NCBI GenBank assembly: GCA_025331565.1
Contig: JAFREQ010000041.1
Location: 806,001-870,000 of the forward strand
DNA from: Holacanthus passer
Lineage: Eukaryota; Chordata; Actinopteri; Pomacanthidae
Direction of reading: 5' to 3'
Length of the DNA: 64,000 bases
Each line of letters starts with the position of its first letter. Position 1 is the stretch's first letter. The position numbers and the translations under genes are program-made. Of this stretch, positions 38,701 to 51,579 are shown piece after piece. Under the pieces are notes generated by a model, which had not been told where the DNA came from, did not search any database, and saw only the letters and a list, made by a program, of their open reading frames with translations.

Positions 38701-41700
38701 TTCACTGTTGTTGATGTTCTTATATTTCTACTTGGGGCAAACATGTTCTGAGTTGTGGTTCTTACAAAAACATAGTTTCTTTACAGGTCACTCACAATGC
38801 TTGCAAACAGTAAATGCTACAACATTCTAAACTCCAATTTCTAGAAGCAATAAATAGTAACTGTCACTAATACATTATGACAAAGTTAAGCAGGACAGGA
38901 AATAAACATGGGTATACAAACAAATTTCTTCTTTGTGCGAGACAGAATGAACAGCAGTCTTACTGGACAAGCGTTTGTCAGGGTCCTCCGTGTCCTCATC
39001 CACAGCATCGTCCTGGGACAGCGTCCTCTGGGATGGCCTGCATCTGCACTCCAGGAGCATGAGGCAGCATCCGCAGGTTCTCAAACAGTCGCTGCCTGAA
39101 CAATTACAGGCACAAAGCTAATGCATTCAGGTAACTCTGGAGTGATTTAAATATTAACTACAATCAAAACTTTTTACATACACACAGGAATATTAATATT
39201 AAAAACTAGTTCTGAGCATGTTATTTGCTATGTTTTCTATTGCTATCTGTGGAAGAGCACCATGATTCATAGTTGAAAGCTCTGGAAAAAGCCGGTAAGT
39301 GGAGCCTAAATTTTTTGTCAAACCAAGAATGAATTTTCTTGCTAGACTACTACTATGAGAGGCCACCTGGGAGCACAATTGGCAAAATCATCAGTAATAA
39401 CAGTAATTCATTCATCATACTTTTAAAATCCACTGCAGCTTTGCTCTTAAACAGTCCTACCAAATGACTGTACGTACTTGATCTTGTCCATGTACTCCTG
39501 TGTGTTCTGGTTGGTCATGTTGGAGGGGCTGATGTGCAGCTTGAAGTCAGGCCCAAAGTACTCAAAGTAGTCATTGTATGGCAGTTCTGCAATAGAAACA
39601 TCATTGACAAAAGTAAGCAAACGGAGCCAAGATGAACACAGCTGGAAGAGATTTATATGCTGCAGATAAAACAACGTGTCAAATTATGAGTCGTTTGGAA
39701 TGAAAAAGCAGTGCTAACACACCCGTTAATATGATTTACTGAGGCTTTATAACCTAGACTGATCCTCACTGAGGGGAGGATGGATTGGAATGAGTGGGGA
39801 GGTCAGTTAATGTCCTGAAATTCCATTAAGAGAACTGCTGGTCCATTCGACAGGCTGTGATTACACCCCCTCTCTTTATGTTACACACACTCTGTGGAAC
39901 AGGCAGTCTGTTGAGTCAGCTCCCTGCAAGGAAAGGTAGAAATCAGGCTGTCCCTTTGCAGAGGTGAAGTCGTATAATATTCCCTCTCAACAAAGCCCCA
40001 GATACCCAATCACCTCCATTCACCAACAAAGAGGGAGGGAAGTCAAGCAAGAGAGGTGCTGCACACATTTAAACCATCACAGTTCTAGTTTCAATTCTAA
40101 GCTGAGGCTCATTTTGATGCTTTTCATTCTTAAATGAAAATTCATTTCATTACACGACAGAATCAATTATATATTGCATCCGATCTACACATGCTCTGTG
40201 CTTCTCTTAATAGAAAGAGGACGTGGTTGATTGAATATGAAACATTAATAATCATTTTTAGACCTCAGTGATTTTAATACAGTTTTATGCTTTAAAAATT
40301 CTATGCAGACAACAAAAACTAGTTTGGTCTCAGATGTCTCGAATAAATAATTTGGGCACAGAAATGACAGGATATAACATTAAGTATCCTGTTGACTGTT
40401 AAAATGGCAACATCAAAATGGACAAAATCCAAAGTATACCCACAAATCCCATGTCCAACATCAACACAAGACTAACACCAAATGTCTCACTTCCATCCTC
40501 AGTGGTTTGACAGTCAGTCTACCACTAACACTAAATATCAACCTATTACACCATATTGAGGTGGACCTTCTTTTAGGAGGCTAAAATGTGCTTTTCTTCT
40601 GACCCTGTCCATGAGTCCAGGAGTCCATGCCAGGATTCCTGCCTGTTTCTCCAAACTGGGGGTGTGCCGACCGCCATACACTAACTATGATTAAGTACCT
40701 CATACAACCCCACTTCAAAAAAAACCCCTCACTATCCATTTAATTTTGATTTTTCTTTATTCATGTGGACTTTTTCCCCCTTTGACCTTCTCTTATAATA
40801 AAATAAAACAAACCGAAAATGAAGTGTTGAACAACTCAGGATTCTGCTTCTAGCTTGTGAAGAAAGGTCGAAGTAGTGGTGGATCAGAGACTTTTGCTCT
40901 AAGTAAATAAGCCACAAAGGTTGAGACCTACTGCTCTATTGCTATCATCTACTGGTTACCAGAGCACATCTGTCACATTCAGGGATATTTAGACACGGAA
41001 TCTGTGACAAACCATCAGGGATGTCTGTGTCCAGAGCGACAGCAGTCTCGTATGTCCAGCAGCGGGCCACGTTGCGGATGGTGTATCCTCCTCCACCCAG
41101 CATGAGCAGTGGGAGGTTGAAGGACTTCATGTACTCCACACACTTGGCATGGCCTGGTAAAAACAAGAGGCAGGATATAACACTTCTGGCACAGTTTGTA
41201 ACTCCTGTTCATCATTTATTTAGCATTATCTGTCTCTGTACCGCGGATGGTGAGGTTAAAGCAGCCGAGGCGGTCTCCTGAGAGAGAGTCTGCACCGCAC
41301 TGAAGAACCACAGCACTGGGCTGGTACATCTCCATCACTTTGGCCATCACCTGCAGGGCCAAAGCAGAAAGTCACACTCAGGGCATGTTCAAAGATAGTG
41401 TGCATCCTTCCCCAACAATAAAGTGAGACCATGTTTCCAAAAGCTCTGCCAAGTAGTGGCTTCTTTAATTTAAAGCAGTTTTACTGTATTTCATGGAAAT
41501 ACTACTTTAAGCAAATTATTAATACCTGCTGATCCTTGTTGCTCTTTTGAACAACAACTAATGGCAAAAAACACTTTAGGGTGACTACCAAAGCAGGCTG
41601 CAGAGAACGCCTCAGACCTTCCTGAGCCAACTAACACCATACAGTGTTAATGTGAGATGTGGACATTATCAACCCTCGCGATCAAACTCTATCTCATTGG

Positions 41701-44700
41701 GATCTGTTCCGTTCATGGAGGAAGCTCATGTCAAAGGTGAGTAAGTTGTAAATTGTGAAGTTAAACAAAGACACTATTGTTGGAAAAATGGCTACATTAC
41801 AGACAACAATGAACTCTCAGGGCTCTACCATAAAGGACCTCGGGCTCTCAGGTACCACCAGAGACTTCTCTCAGTAACACAGTGAATACTCTCAAAGGTG
41901 AAGTTAAAATGCTTCAAGAGACGATAACATTCACCTGGACCTGGAGAACACTTTCCTCTGAACGCTGCAGCTCGCAATTACCCACTCCACACAACACCAT
42001 TTAGAACAGTACTGGACAAATTCATGTGCTTGGGGGCCAAGTTACTGGCAAATTTAAGAATCTTTTCAAGTATAATTTTACCTTGCTTTTGAGGGACAGT
42101 CGTTACTCCCTTTATCTCTACCTGGTCAAATTTACTCAGTAAAAATGAATATCCTGCCTAAATTTTCCTTCATGTTTTAATGCATTCCTAAAAATCAGTT
42201 TTTTGAGAACACCGTCACTGGCCACTTTGGGTTATACCCTTAGTGGCTAAATCTGTGCAGACTACTGCAATGTATGTGTGTACATGTTTACTTGACAGTT
42301 TTTTTTCTCTTCAAAGCTCCTCAGTGTTAGCTCTCAAAATATCATGGGAGCAAGATATATGCAAAGAAATAAAGAAGGATCTATGGGATGCTATTTTTCT
42401 GCGGTTCTACTCTTCATTTATATGAGACAAACATGGTCTTGTCCAATGTGAAATCATACACAGCACTCACTGGACAGAACTCAGACTTCAAATGAATCCT
42501 GATACTAACTCTGCTTGTGACAGGGTTCTCATATGTGATTCATATGTTTTGGCCCTGCCTATCTCTTCATAACTACTGGTCCTATATTTTTGAAATGTTA
42601 GCATTGGTGCTTCAGGTACTCATTGTTCCAGTTGCATCAACAGCACTCTCTGGGGTAAAACCGGATGCAGTGGTCCTGGCAAAAATAATGGAAAACCAGC
42701 CATCTTGAGCCTATTGTCTAGGCAACTGATATTACCTAATTGGAAGTCATCCTCTCCTCCATTCCATGGGGCTTGGATAGGAGATGTTCTTCATTTCAAC
42801 TAAATTAGAATAGATTAAATATACACTGTGTGGCTTTACTGTTAAATTTTTCAAAGCCCTCTTTGATCACAAGAGACACTGCACTTCCAGGGTGTACGTC
42901 AGTGAAACTGGTTGCTGTTTATTTTTACTTTTTTTATTACTTTTCCTTTTAGTCTCAGTCCTTTGATTACCCAAAACTATTTTTCTGCACTGACAGTAAT
43001 TATTTTCAATTTTCACAATATGAATTATCATACTGAAAGCAACTCTAGGACATGTCAGTGTTGTGGTACTTTCTGTGCTGCTTCCAAATATTTAAATCCA
43101 TTTCCAAACTATTTTGGCTTAAGTGTAAATGATCAATGTAATAAAATCTTGGACTTTGGAATGTGACTCCATTCTGATGCAGTGACCAACCCCTAGTAAC
43201 TTAAAACTGGATTTACAGATGTTCCGCCTGTTGGGGGCAGCAAAACAATACAAATAAAAAACACAATATCTGATATATTGTAAAGTCGTCTTAGCTAAGA
43301 AGTTAGAAAACAGTCGCAATTTACACATCTAGAAGAGAGGGGACAACACTTTTTCTTTTGGAGTTGTGTTTCTGGCCACCTGATGAATGCAAGTCCAGTA
43401 TTCACTTTCCTTTAGCTCTGGTTTGGCTTCCACCAACTCCTGAGAAAAATATCTGTCTTTTTAGCAGCTAAATGTTTTAAGATGCTAAAAAGCCCTGTAA
43501 AACTGAGGGGAACTGCAAGTTCTAACCTTTATATAGTGCGAGGGATAAACACTGGAATAATGTGTAGTACAAGTCAAAGGCAAAATTATTCAGGTATAAA
43601 AATGTGTTCTTGGTATAAGGTTCATGTAATCTTCTGAGTAAACATGACAACACTGTGTTTCATGATGGATGGTTGAATCAGATCTTGTGGATTTTGAAAA
43701 TGTCATAAATATTTGCAGTGTAATGTAAAACGAAGTCTAGTAATGTTCATGATTTCAGTGTCATACTCACAGGTTTGAAGATTTGCTCATATGACTCATC
43801 ATCAATGCCATCACGAAGGGGGAAATTGACAGCATAATATTTGCCTTTTCCAGCTCCAATATCCTAAATACAGAGAGGGACAATGGAGTAGAAGAGAGAA
43901 AGACATCTATCAATTAATTAGCGGAATATTCCTATACTATCAGTGTGACAGAAGAAAAGTTAGCTGCAACTAACCAAAAACAATTATTATGATTTCAAAT
44001 ACAAACATACAAACAAAACATATAATAAGTACTGTTTTCATATTGAAGTATTTCTCCTCCTTTCTGCCATTTAATTTCTGTCTACTTAAATGTATATGAA
44101 CTCGCCACACAAACAATTCAATGTTTTGCTATTTTCATGCAAATACTCTAGCTTGTTTTAAATGTCTACGAGAGAACAAAGGCGGAGGCTCACCCTGAGG
44201 TCTCCAGTTCCAGGGAAGTACTCCCCATATTTATGGAAGGACACAGTCATGACCCTGTCTGTGGTGTAGAAGGCCTCCTCTACTCCATCCCCATGGTGGA
44301 TGTCAATATCAATGTACAGCACCCTCTGGTGGTACCTTCGAGAGACACATAGGCAGAGCTGAAATAAGTACAAGCAGTACGTTGTTTGCTTAACACTGTA
44401 TTTTCAAGAGAAATAACCTGCAGATCAGGGCTCAGAGACTTTATTTCTGCTCTCATGTAAAATGTTCTTGTGCTTGCTGTCATTTACTGCATTTTCATAC
44501 ATGCAGATGGACATTATGTGGAATGGAAATTTCTGCAGCTGTTGGTAAAACTCACTTAAGCAGCTCCAAGATGGCTAGCACGATGTCATTAACGTAGCAG
44601 AATCCAGAGGCTTCGGACTTCTTTGCATGATGGAGTCCTCCAGCCCAGTTCACTGCGATGTCAGTCTGCTGTCGGTTTAATTTCACTGAACCAGCTGTGC

Positions 44701-47700
44701 ACAACAGAAAACACATCTTTCATTTGGTAAAATTTGGCTTTTTTAATTTTTGTTGTTATAAATAATGTGTGTATGTACATGACTGATACTTCAGTACCAT
44801 TATGACAGATCTAACTAATTTACCAACAGGATTTAAAAATGTGTTAGTGTATTGTATGGCTCCCTTTAAATGACACACCAAGTGGCCTGATGTCATTCAT
44901 TCTCAACTGGTTTTATATATATATATATGTGTGTGTGATTATGTTTATTGTTGCCACAAATGCAGGACTATACAAAACTGTTCACAAGAGGATGTGTCAT
45001 TCCATCAAACTATTACTCCAAAAGGAGTAACTTCAGCCAGCTTGCCAATTACTAATGCCAATGAAAAACTTTTCTTTCTACTAGCCTCTTACTATTAGCG
45101 ATGGAGGACCCCATCACTCCTAGTAAGAAGCTGGTGAACAGTTTTTTAAATTTCTCTTCAGAATTGCAGCAGTTTTGCTTATTTTAACTGATAAATATCT
45201 GTCCATGCTCTTCTCACTAGTTTGAAGTTGGTAGGAGTTGGTTGGTTGGTAAAATGTACTTCTATGTAACAATTAGGATTTATTTGAGTCACAATCTCAT
45301 GACAGCTGTCATGTTTGCTGATGTTGAAAAGTTACCTGTTAAACTAAAGAAATCAACCCCAACATGGCCCTGATGAAGTTTTAACTTTAGTCTGTTGTTT
45401 ATTTGGTCATGAATATTTAATATTGAAAGTAATACTCTGGACTGGATTTGAAACAGACAGAGATTTTATGGGTTTTAACATTAAATACCAAAATTTATTC
45501 TGTAAGCAATTTTATTATAGTTTATAGAGAAATTTCTCTCTAAAAGATTCAGTTATCAAAAGCATGGTAATGAAATCCTCTTAGAGATAGCGACAGACAG
45601 ACAGATGGTGCTCCAGCATCCCTGCAGTAAAGCCTACTTTAGCTCATCTTACACTTTGCTCTAAACGGAGACAGTGATTTAGTGACACTGTGAATACCAT
45701 AAATGATGATCTTATCATAATGATGTTACACTCATTTGTTTAACTAAGGAATCATTGTCACTAAGGTGTGACATATTCTAATAGAAAATCTCTAATATCA
45801 CAAAAAAATGAAGTCTAGTAGCAAAAATTTAGTTTAATAATCTTTATTGTAGTGTATGTATATGTATATAGTGATATAGTATATAATGCCTTCCTCCCAC
45901 AGTCCAAACAAATGCAAATCAGGTGAGCTAGTGACTCTAAACTGCCAGTAGGGGTGAATGTATGTGTGAATGTGTTTTTCTGTGTGTGGTCATGTTGTGA
46001 TGGTGTGGTGACCTGTCAAGGATGTATCATGCCTCTTATTCAATGCATACTGGGGTCTATCCCAGCATGCACTGGCTGTGTCTGAACAGAAATCTGGCAA
46101 ATATCTGTATAGATATCTTGCATTGCAAGAGTTGAAGGGACTCACTTACCACTTTTTGTAAGCCAGCTAGTGGTGCAAAATGTTGTCAGTTAATATTTAG
46201 TAATAAAAACTGCAGGTGATAGCCTCTATCAATTTTCTTCTAACTTACCAGCAGAGCCACCAGCAGAGAGTTGGCAGAACTCAAACAAGCCATCAAACAC
46301 AGGACAGTCCTCTCCAACATTGACTGAAAGATTAAAACATTTGTTGATCAGTTTCGAATGTGAGCACATCAACAGAACAAGACCAACAGCTTATTAAGAG
46401 TGTTGACCTATGAACAGGGTTCCCATTGCAGCACTGATGAAATTGTTGAGTTTTCAATGATTTTTTTATACTAAAACTGGGTGTTGTTCTTTGTGATGTG
46501 TTCTGTTTTTCAAATGGTGACATGGTGGTTTTAGTCACAGGAAGCGGACAGAGAGGCAGAGCCAAAGTCACTATCCGACTCCATATTGGGTAAAATATGT
46601 ATCCAGCTAATTATCATCTTCAGTTTGATGTTTGACCAGCAGCACTGCCTCCTATCTCCTGCATGTGAGTTTGTATTCACACATCCCCTCTGTCCATCGC
46701 CACCTTGTCACAAGACATTTTGAAGATGTCATCTTGAGCTCTGGGACAATTAATCGCATAAGAAATCATCTGCAAATGACTTGGTAATGAAAATAATTGT
46801 TGCTTGCAGCCTTGGGGAGAACCCTGCACAAGGAGCCTGCACACTACTTACAGCGCTGCATCTGCTTGCTGAACTCGGACATGTTGTCTGGCCGTATAGA
46901 CCGGAGGAACTTGATGTAGTCATCACTGTGATATTTTGTCATCTCCTCTGCTGTGGCTTTGTGTGGTCTCTGAAACACAAAACAAAGCAGCTGGATTCTA
47001 ACTAGGGGAGAGAGGAAGAAGACTTCAACAACATTCATGTTTTATTAACGTCTCACATTCTGATACAATAGTGCAGAATACAATAAAGGATATTATTAAA
47101 TTATTCAGTGGTTAGGAACATACATAGATCTCCATTTTCCTGTACAGTCCATAGTTCAGAAGCAGGTTGTGAGTCATCCGGATACGATGTGGTTTCATGG
47201 GATGCCCTTGCCCATAGTAATAATTTCCTATGTCACCTGCAAAGAGAAATATAACAAGTTGAAGACCATTTTCATGAGCAACAGTAGGTGCATGTGTCAT
47301 GTTCTGTCTAATAAGGAGGGCTAAATGATACAGACAAAAAAATCTAAAATCACAACATTTTTGAACATATGCCTCGTTATTAGAACTGTGACGACATTTT
47401 AGGGATGACTAGTGGGGCTCTCAGAATATATTTACATGTGATTAAGTTTTGAGAAATAATAATCAGCAACATGGATATGTTAACCAGGGTGGCTGAAAGT
47501 GTGTTTACTTAATCTGTAAGAAAAAAAAAAGACACATCACTAATCACATTTTACAATGACCAAAATGTCATTGTCTAGCTGCATATTAGGGAAGCAACTA
47601 ACAAATATTGTCATTATCAATTAATCATCCTTTTATTTTCAGGATCAGTTTAGTCCATGAAATGTAAAAATTGTGAAAAATGCTCATCACAATTTCCAAA

Positions 47701-49579
47701 GAGTCCAAAGTTCTTAAGAAGCTGGATCCAGCCAATGTTTGACATTTTTGCTAGAAAAATTACTGAAATGATTAATTAATAATGAAGTGCTAGTGAGCAC
47801 TTCTATTGCCTCAACATGGGTCATCAATAAGTAAAAAAATGCATTCTAAAGAAAGGAGCCATAGAAGCACATGGAACAATTTTAAATGCAAGTAGACAGA
47901 TATCTAAGGAATTCATTCCATTGTGTTCAAGATGCATCACATGCTTCACAGATTCAAATATCAAAATAATTCATATTTTCACATGCAGTCCTAAAGTGAT
48001 CTTAAAGGATAAGGTTGCTGCTATTCAACATTTTTATGTCAACAAATCACATTAGAAAAAGCCAAACCAACAATGTATCAGTCCATCTCTCAATACTTTC
48101 TGACTTCTCCATTCTGTCTCTGGCTCTTAGTCCTAAGCCCATTGGTTCCCACTGAAGACAGAAATCTTTAAAATGCCACCAATGTACAGTATAGTTTCTG
48201 TTTTCAGACAGGCTCAGCAATTAACATCACTGAGCCTGAGATCACAACGCTGTACCAGTTCATCCTTGATCTCTCTTTTCATTACTATTATAATTGAAGT
48301 TTATGTCATTGTTTCCTTCTTTCTCCTTGTGTTAACAGTGTTGGTCATTAAATATAATGAGTACTGTCAATAAAATCATTCTTAACATTATTATCATAGC
48401 TGCTGCTTTGTCACCATGACCATTAATCATTGTTACAACATATACTACAATTATTGTTCATGTTCTTGTTATCATAATTTACTTTCACTGATTCTTATTT
48501 GCCTGTGTTGTGCCACTTAAAAGTTCTTATTCTATCACTATTATCGATTCTTTTATAATAATATTTTACAAACACATATACAGACACATGACAGTTTCTA
48601 CTGATGTGCCTTCCTGGTCTGAGATATTGGTATTTGGGAACTGCTGTATTTGCCATCGTTAAGCAATAACCTCTCCAGTTTTTACAGCACTTGTCAGGGA
48701 CTATTTCCTGGATGTGAACAAATGTAGTTCAAATTTCAAAATCAGAAATCCACCATGTGATGGGAGTTCTCACACAGGCCTATGACAGTTTGGTCAATAT
48801 TGGTGTGTATAATCAACTCTATCCAAAAGCTACAAACAGCAAGCTAGGCCATCAAGGGACTCTTTTTGGCACTGCTCCATTCTAAACTAATAGGAAAGCC
48901 AGCTCAGCAGATACAATGACTAATTATGTCCTCATTGGCCCGATCTGCTGAGTTTAAAAATAGGTGAGGGCATGTGGACACTTTGTGGGTCAGGACTGTG
49001 AAATCCTGCTCATCTGGACCCACAGAGGCGGAAACACCCAGTCCACTGAGTACACATCAATTAGGCCTGAATACACAGTGAGGGTGAAAGAGTTTCCAAA
49101 ATATAACTTTAACTTGTGACAGACTAAAGTTTGACATTTTCTTTTACTTCCTCCACCATGAAAACAACAGTCCACAAAGCCTGGCCCACGGCTGCCTCAA
49201 ACAATGATGATAATAAGAGCTGGCATTACAACGTTAACCACATTTAGCTAATATCTTCAACATTAATTTATCATTATCTTACGTTAATTTGTACACTTTC
49301 ACTCTCCCTTCGTAAGGTGCATATAAGGTTAGCTACACTGTATTTTTAACCAGTTAACACGCACTAGTTAGCACCACCGAGACCATTCAAGCGATGTCAT
49401 TAACGTTAGCCTCGTCGGTTAGCTAGCCTGTGTTAAACCAGCAGCACCTAGCTAAGCGGCTAGCGTTAGCCTGCCAGATGCCCCAATTAGGGCTCCTCAT
49501 TGAGCCGCTCAGGATGTCCCGTACCGTCATAGTAGTAGCAGACCTTCTTCTTGGTGCCACCCGCGGTCGTGTAAGCCAT
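35751..49579 (-). CDS. hdac2: Histone deacetylase 2, class I; 14 coding exons, with an apparent frameshift in exon 11
   Basis: Coding exons, minus strand: 49579-49525, 47236-47124, 46969-46852, 46323-46249, 44694-44556, 44335-44194, 43863-43771, 41350-41242, 41153-41013, 39586-39478, 39095-38964, 38317-38162, 38068-38011, 35781-35751. All have GT/AG borders and compatible phases. If one extra base in exon 11 is discounted, the product is 489 residues (human HDAC2 has 488). The enzyme removes acetyl groups from histone lysines in nuclear NuRD, Sin3 and CoREST complexes. Catalytic residues are present: His142/His143, zinc ligands Asp178, His180 and Asp266, and Tyr305 in GGGGY. The acidic and basic tail (EEFSDSEDEGEGGRKNVANH) and LNRQQTD fit HDAC2 better than HDAC1, as do neighbours marcks and hs3st5. 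In exon 11 a CCC at 39017-39015 shifts the frame and gives TGA at 38998-38996, so the sequence as given encodes 397 residues without the tail. Confidence 0.93.
36374..37834 (+). mobile_element. Tc1/mariner-like DD37E transposon in hdac2 intron 13
   Basis: The ends TGCTGTGTTCCAAATTATTA (left) and TGCACTGTTCCAAATTATTA (reverse complement of the right) are nearly identical inverted repeats. TA dinucleotides flank the element at 36372-36373 and 37835-37836, the target duplication typical of this superfamily. Length is 1461 bp. It lies antisense to hdac2, inside its last intron. Confidence 0.92.
36577..37599 (+). pseudogene. Tc1-like transposase, N-terminus broken, catalytic core open
   Basis: A start-like MGRKKDLSADEKREI opens at 36577 but stops at 36664. 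Further breaks follow before a 265-codon open stretch (36802-37599) that covers the rest of the DNA-binding region and the full catalytic domain. The catalytic triad is visible: Asp in FTDEC, Asp in MQDNAPSHA, and Glu in PIENLW. There are 37 residues between the last two, the DD37E spacing of TRT-type Tc1 relatives, unlike DD34E in classical Tc1. The usual SPDLNPIE motif reads SPGHKPIE here. The enzyme would cut and paste the element at TA sites, but the damaged N-terminus suggests it is inactive. Confidence 0.85.
42300..42890 (+). pseudogene. L1-clade LINE ORF2 C-terminal fossil in hdac2 intron 7
   Basis: Plus-strand translations in shifting frames give SWEQDICKEIKKDLWDAIF, then a HWTELRLQMNPDTNSACDR segment, then MFWPCLSLHNYWSYIFEML and an ALSGVKPDAVVLAKI segment. 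This order (W-E-D block, HRxHW-type block, zinc-knuckle-like C, MFW-CP--xxxW block) is the C-terminal end of L1 ORF2. Stops and frameshifts interrupt it. It is a 5'-truncated, dead copy lying antisense to hdac2. Confidence 0.75.
43377..43485 (+). repeat. Dispersed repeat, family C copy 1
   Basis: Shares 'cacctgatgaatg', 'ttagctctg', 'caccaactcctgagaa' and 'ctttttagcagctaaatg' blocks with 63755-63870, and its second half with about 54980-55045. Lies in hdac2 intron 7. Non-coding, family not named. Confidence 0.65.
44914..44937 (+). repeat. (TA)n(TG)n microsatellite
   Basis: A short TA run passes into a TG run in hdac2 intron 5. Confidence 0.9.
45893..46075 (+). repeat. Dispersed fish repeat ('cttcctcccacagtccaaa' family)
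   Basis: The phrases 'ttcctcccacagtccaaa', 'gtgactctaaactgcc', 'gtggtgacctgtcaagg' and 'actggggtctatcccagc' occur in the order seen in a very common teleost non-LTR-derived repeat. Located in hdac2 intron 4 (the gap between exons 4 and 5), diverged, no open frame. Confidence 0.65.
47585..47785 (+). repeat. Dispersed teleost repeat, family B copy 2
   Basis: Begins 'agggaagcaactaacaaata', continues through 'attgtgaaaaatgctcatcac' and 'aatttccaaagagtcc', and ends 'gattaattaat'. Related to 28290-28430. Located in hdac2 intron 1. Confidence 0.7.
47990..48180 (+). repeat. Probable dispersed repeat in hdac2 intron 1
   Basis: The block 'ccattctgtctctggctctt' followed by 'cctaagcccattggttccca' and 'gacagaaatcttta' resembles an interspersed fish repeat I recall. 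There is no second copy in the window to confirm it. Confidence 0.4.
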
Positions 49580-49760
49580 GTTCGGAGCACTTTTTTAAAA
49601 AAAAAAAGTTGGTTTGAATTCGCAGACGGAGGTTTGAATGGACGATATGAAGACACGATGGAGCGGAGCGCTGCTGAAGTGGGAGGGGCCACCGCAGAGG
49701 GGGCGGGGCCGCCGCGGACGTCAGGAAGTGGCAGGGAAGATGAGAGACAGGAACCAAAAA
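49580..49760 (-). promoter_or_regulatory. hdac2: hdac2 promoter and 5' UTR, CpG-rich
   Basis: CpG-rich sequence directly upstream of the hdac2 ATG. It holds a GC box (GGGGGCGGGGC at 49699-49709), a CRE-like GACGTCA (49717-49723) and an ETS-like AGGAAGTG (49723-49730). No TATA box is seen. The combination fits a housekeeping CpG-island promoter. The transcription start is probably 40-130 bp upstream of the ATG, by inference. Confidence 0.65.
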
Positions 49761-50429
49761 CATCCTGAGTAAGTTAGTTTTCACTTTACATTTAAATATG
49801 TGATCAACCCATTCTGAAGGGAAACACAAGAGGGTCTGACAGATGAGCTGAATGGCCTATTAAGTATTGTAGAAACAAAGTGTTAAAATGTGCTTGCCAT
49901 GATTTATGTAGAAAGGTCACTTCTTTCAAAGTGAGAGAGGAAAGCATGAAGCTCTTTATTCATTGATCTGACACAACACTAGGTGCCAGCATCATCTTTG
50001 TTACACCCTGGTCTACCCATAATCCACCACCAGCTAAACCACCTTACTATATGACCATCATGTTTAAATCATATCTTACTGAAGTAGGCAGCTATTGCCT
50101 GATTCACTTGATTCCTTTAGAGAAATTCTAGGGGGTCAGAGGTCGGAAGCGTTTGCTTCCGAGGAAAGGTTCCAAAGCAGGCATGGTTTTGCTTGTGGAC
50201 CCGGGGCACGGTGAGGGCCGGATTCATGTGCTAGGAGGCCTTAGGGTTAAAATAAGGCCTGAGGCCCCCCTGATCTCTGTGCAGTATTCACCAATCAGGT
50301 GCTGTGTGTGCTGCAGACGACAAGCGACAGAACATTTGGCCTAGAAACAAACTCCTACACTGATAGTCTACCCTGTCTCGGGATCTGCTGTGTGTCAATA
50401 ATTATGTTATAATTTAAATATAAATGTAT

Positions 50430-50525
50430 TATGCACAATATAAGAATAGTTTAAAGTAATTTTGAGAAATACGCTTGTTTACTTCCTTTCTGAGAGTTAG
50501 ATGAGAAAATTGATATAATTCTTAG
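50430..50525 (-). repeat. Dispersed repeat, family A copy 1 (inverted)
   Basis: The phrases 'ttttgagaaatacgcttgtt', 'acttcctttctgagagttag' and 'atgagaaaattgat' are the reverse-orientation counterpart of the end of the copy at 53455-53680. Common teleost interspersed repeat. Confidence 0.65.
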
Positions 50526-50529
50526 AGCT

Positions 50530-50551
50530 CAGAGAGAGAGAGAGAGAGAGA
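50530..50551 (+). repeat. (AG)n microsatellite
   Basis: Pure AG run of about 11 units next to the family A repeat. Confidence 0.9.
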
Positions 50552-51396
50552 CAGGGACGAGGCAGGGAAAAATATTGAACTATTCCTGTCAATGGCAAAA
50601 GTGAAACAAAGGTAAACAATAAATCAGCTGACAAGTGTTTACACATTCTTTTAATTTCACCTTTTTTAACAACACACATATGATATATGATACAGAATGA
50701 ATATTTGCACAGAAACAGACAAATTTTGCTAATCATCATAGAATAAACAGTCATCATTGGAGGACAACTTTTTTTTTCACTATTGCTTTTCTGCCAGGTA
50801 TTTCACAAACCAATGAATAAGCTGTAGGGGGAGCAAACAACATAATCACATTAAAAACACAAGCTTGAGTCTTAAATGCTTTCAAGGTTTTGTGAATGGT
50901 TTGAGTCAAGCTTGAAACACTAGATCCTATTTTGATGAGCCTGATCTTCAGACTGGGTACTGTGTGGAGAATTAAAAGAGGTCACCTTCTAATGGATTAA
51001 TCACAGCATGAATTAAAAATAAAATGTGATGAAAAACAGTATGAACTGACAACAAAAGACAATGAACACAAAAGTCTCCAGTGTTATAATGGCATCCTAA
51101 TTGCACATGCAGTTTTTGTCAAATAAACAACATGACAGGGAACAAATGAACAATTCTGTTTATCAAATGTCATTTTCATCTTTTAAGGTGTTTTATCATG
51201 AGAAAAGCATCACACTTAAAGCTCATCTTAACAGCATGATAGTCTTTTAAAGAGCAACAAAAATAATCTCTTCAGTTCATCACACAGTTCAGTACTGGGT
51301 TTTTTCTCTTTATGGAAAACTGATAGACAGGTGAATTCATTTCAAGATGAAGTGCTTTGAACTGAATCTCTTAGTCAAACCATTGAACTCCTTTGT

Positions 51397-51579
51397 TTTA
51401 TTTTCACACACGTAAAAACAAATTTACATCAAGTTCCTTTTATATTTGGTCACACTGTCGTTCTTGTATTAAATTCAGTCAAAGTGCTTTTGATATCTTT
51501 TGAAATCTTGTAGCTTGGCATTTATAAAAAAAAACAAAACACCAATCCACAGAATCTCATAGAAGGAGTCCAGAGCTCA
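51397..51579 (-). other. hs3st5: Proximal 3' UTR of hs3st5
   Basis: The sequence after the TGA stop runs on the minus strand to an AATAAA at 51402-51397, a candidate poly(A) signal about 180 bp downstream. The true 3' end could be further on. Confidence 0.4.

Larger units (their letters stand above)
49761..51391. other. Spacer between the hdac2 promoter and hs3st5
   Basis: No coding exon. Contains a family A repeat (50430-50525), a GA microsatellite and possibly the distal hs3st5 3' UTR. A minus-strand AATAAA at 49960-49955 could serve a long hs3st5 form. Confidence 0.4.

Noticed and set aside
35751..49579. hdac2 as a pseudogene because of the exon 11 frameshift
   Set aside because: All other exons, every splice site and all catalytic residues are intact, including exons downstream of the break. 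A single-base artefact or recent change is more likely.
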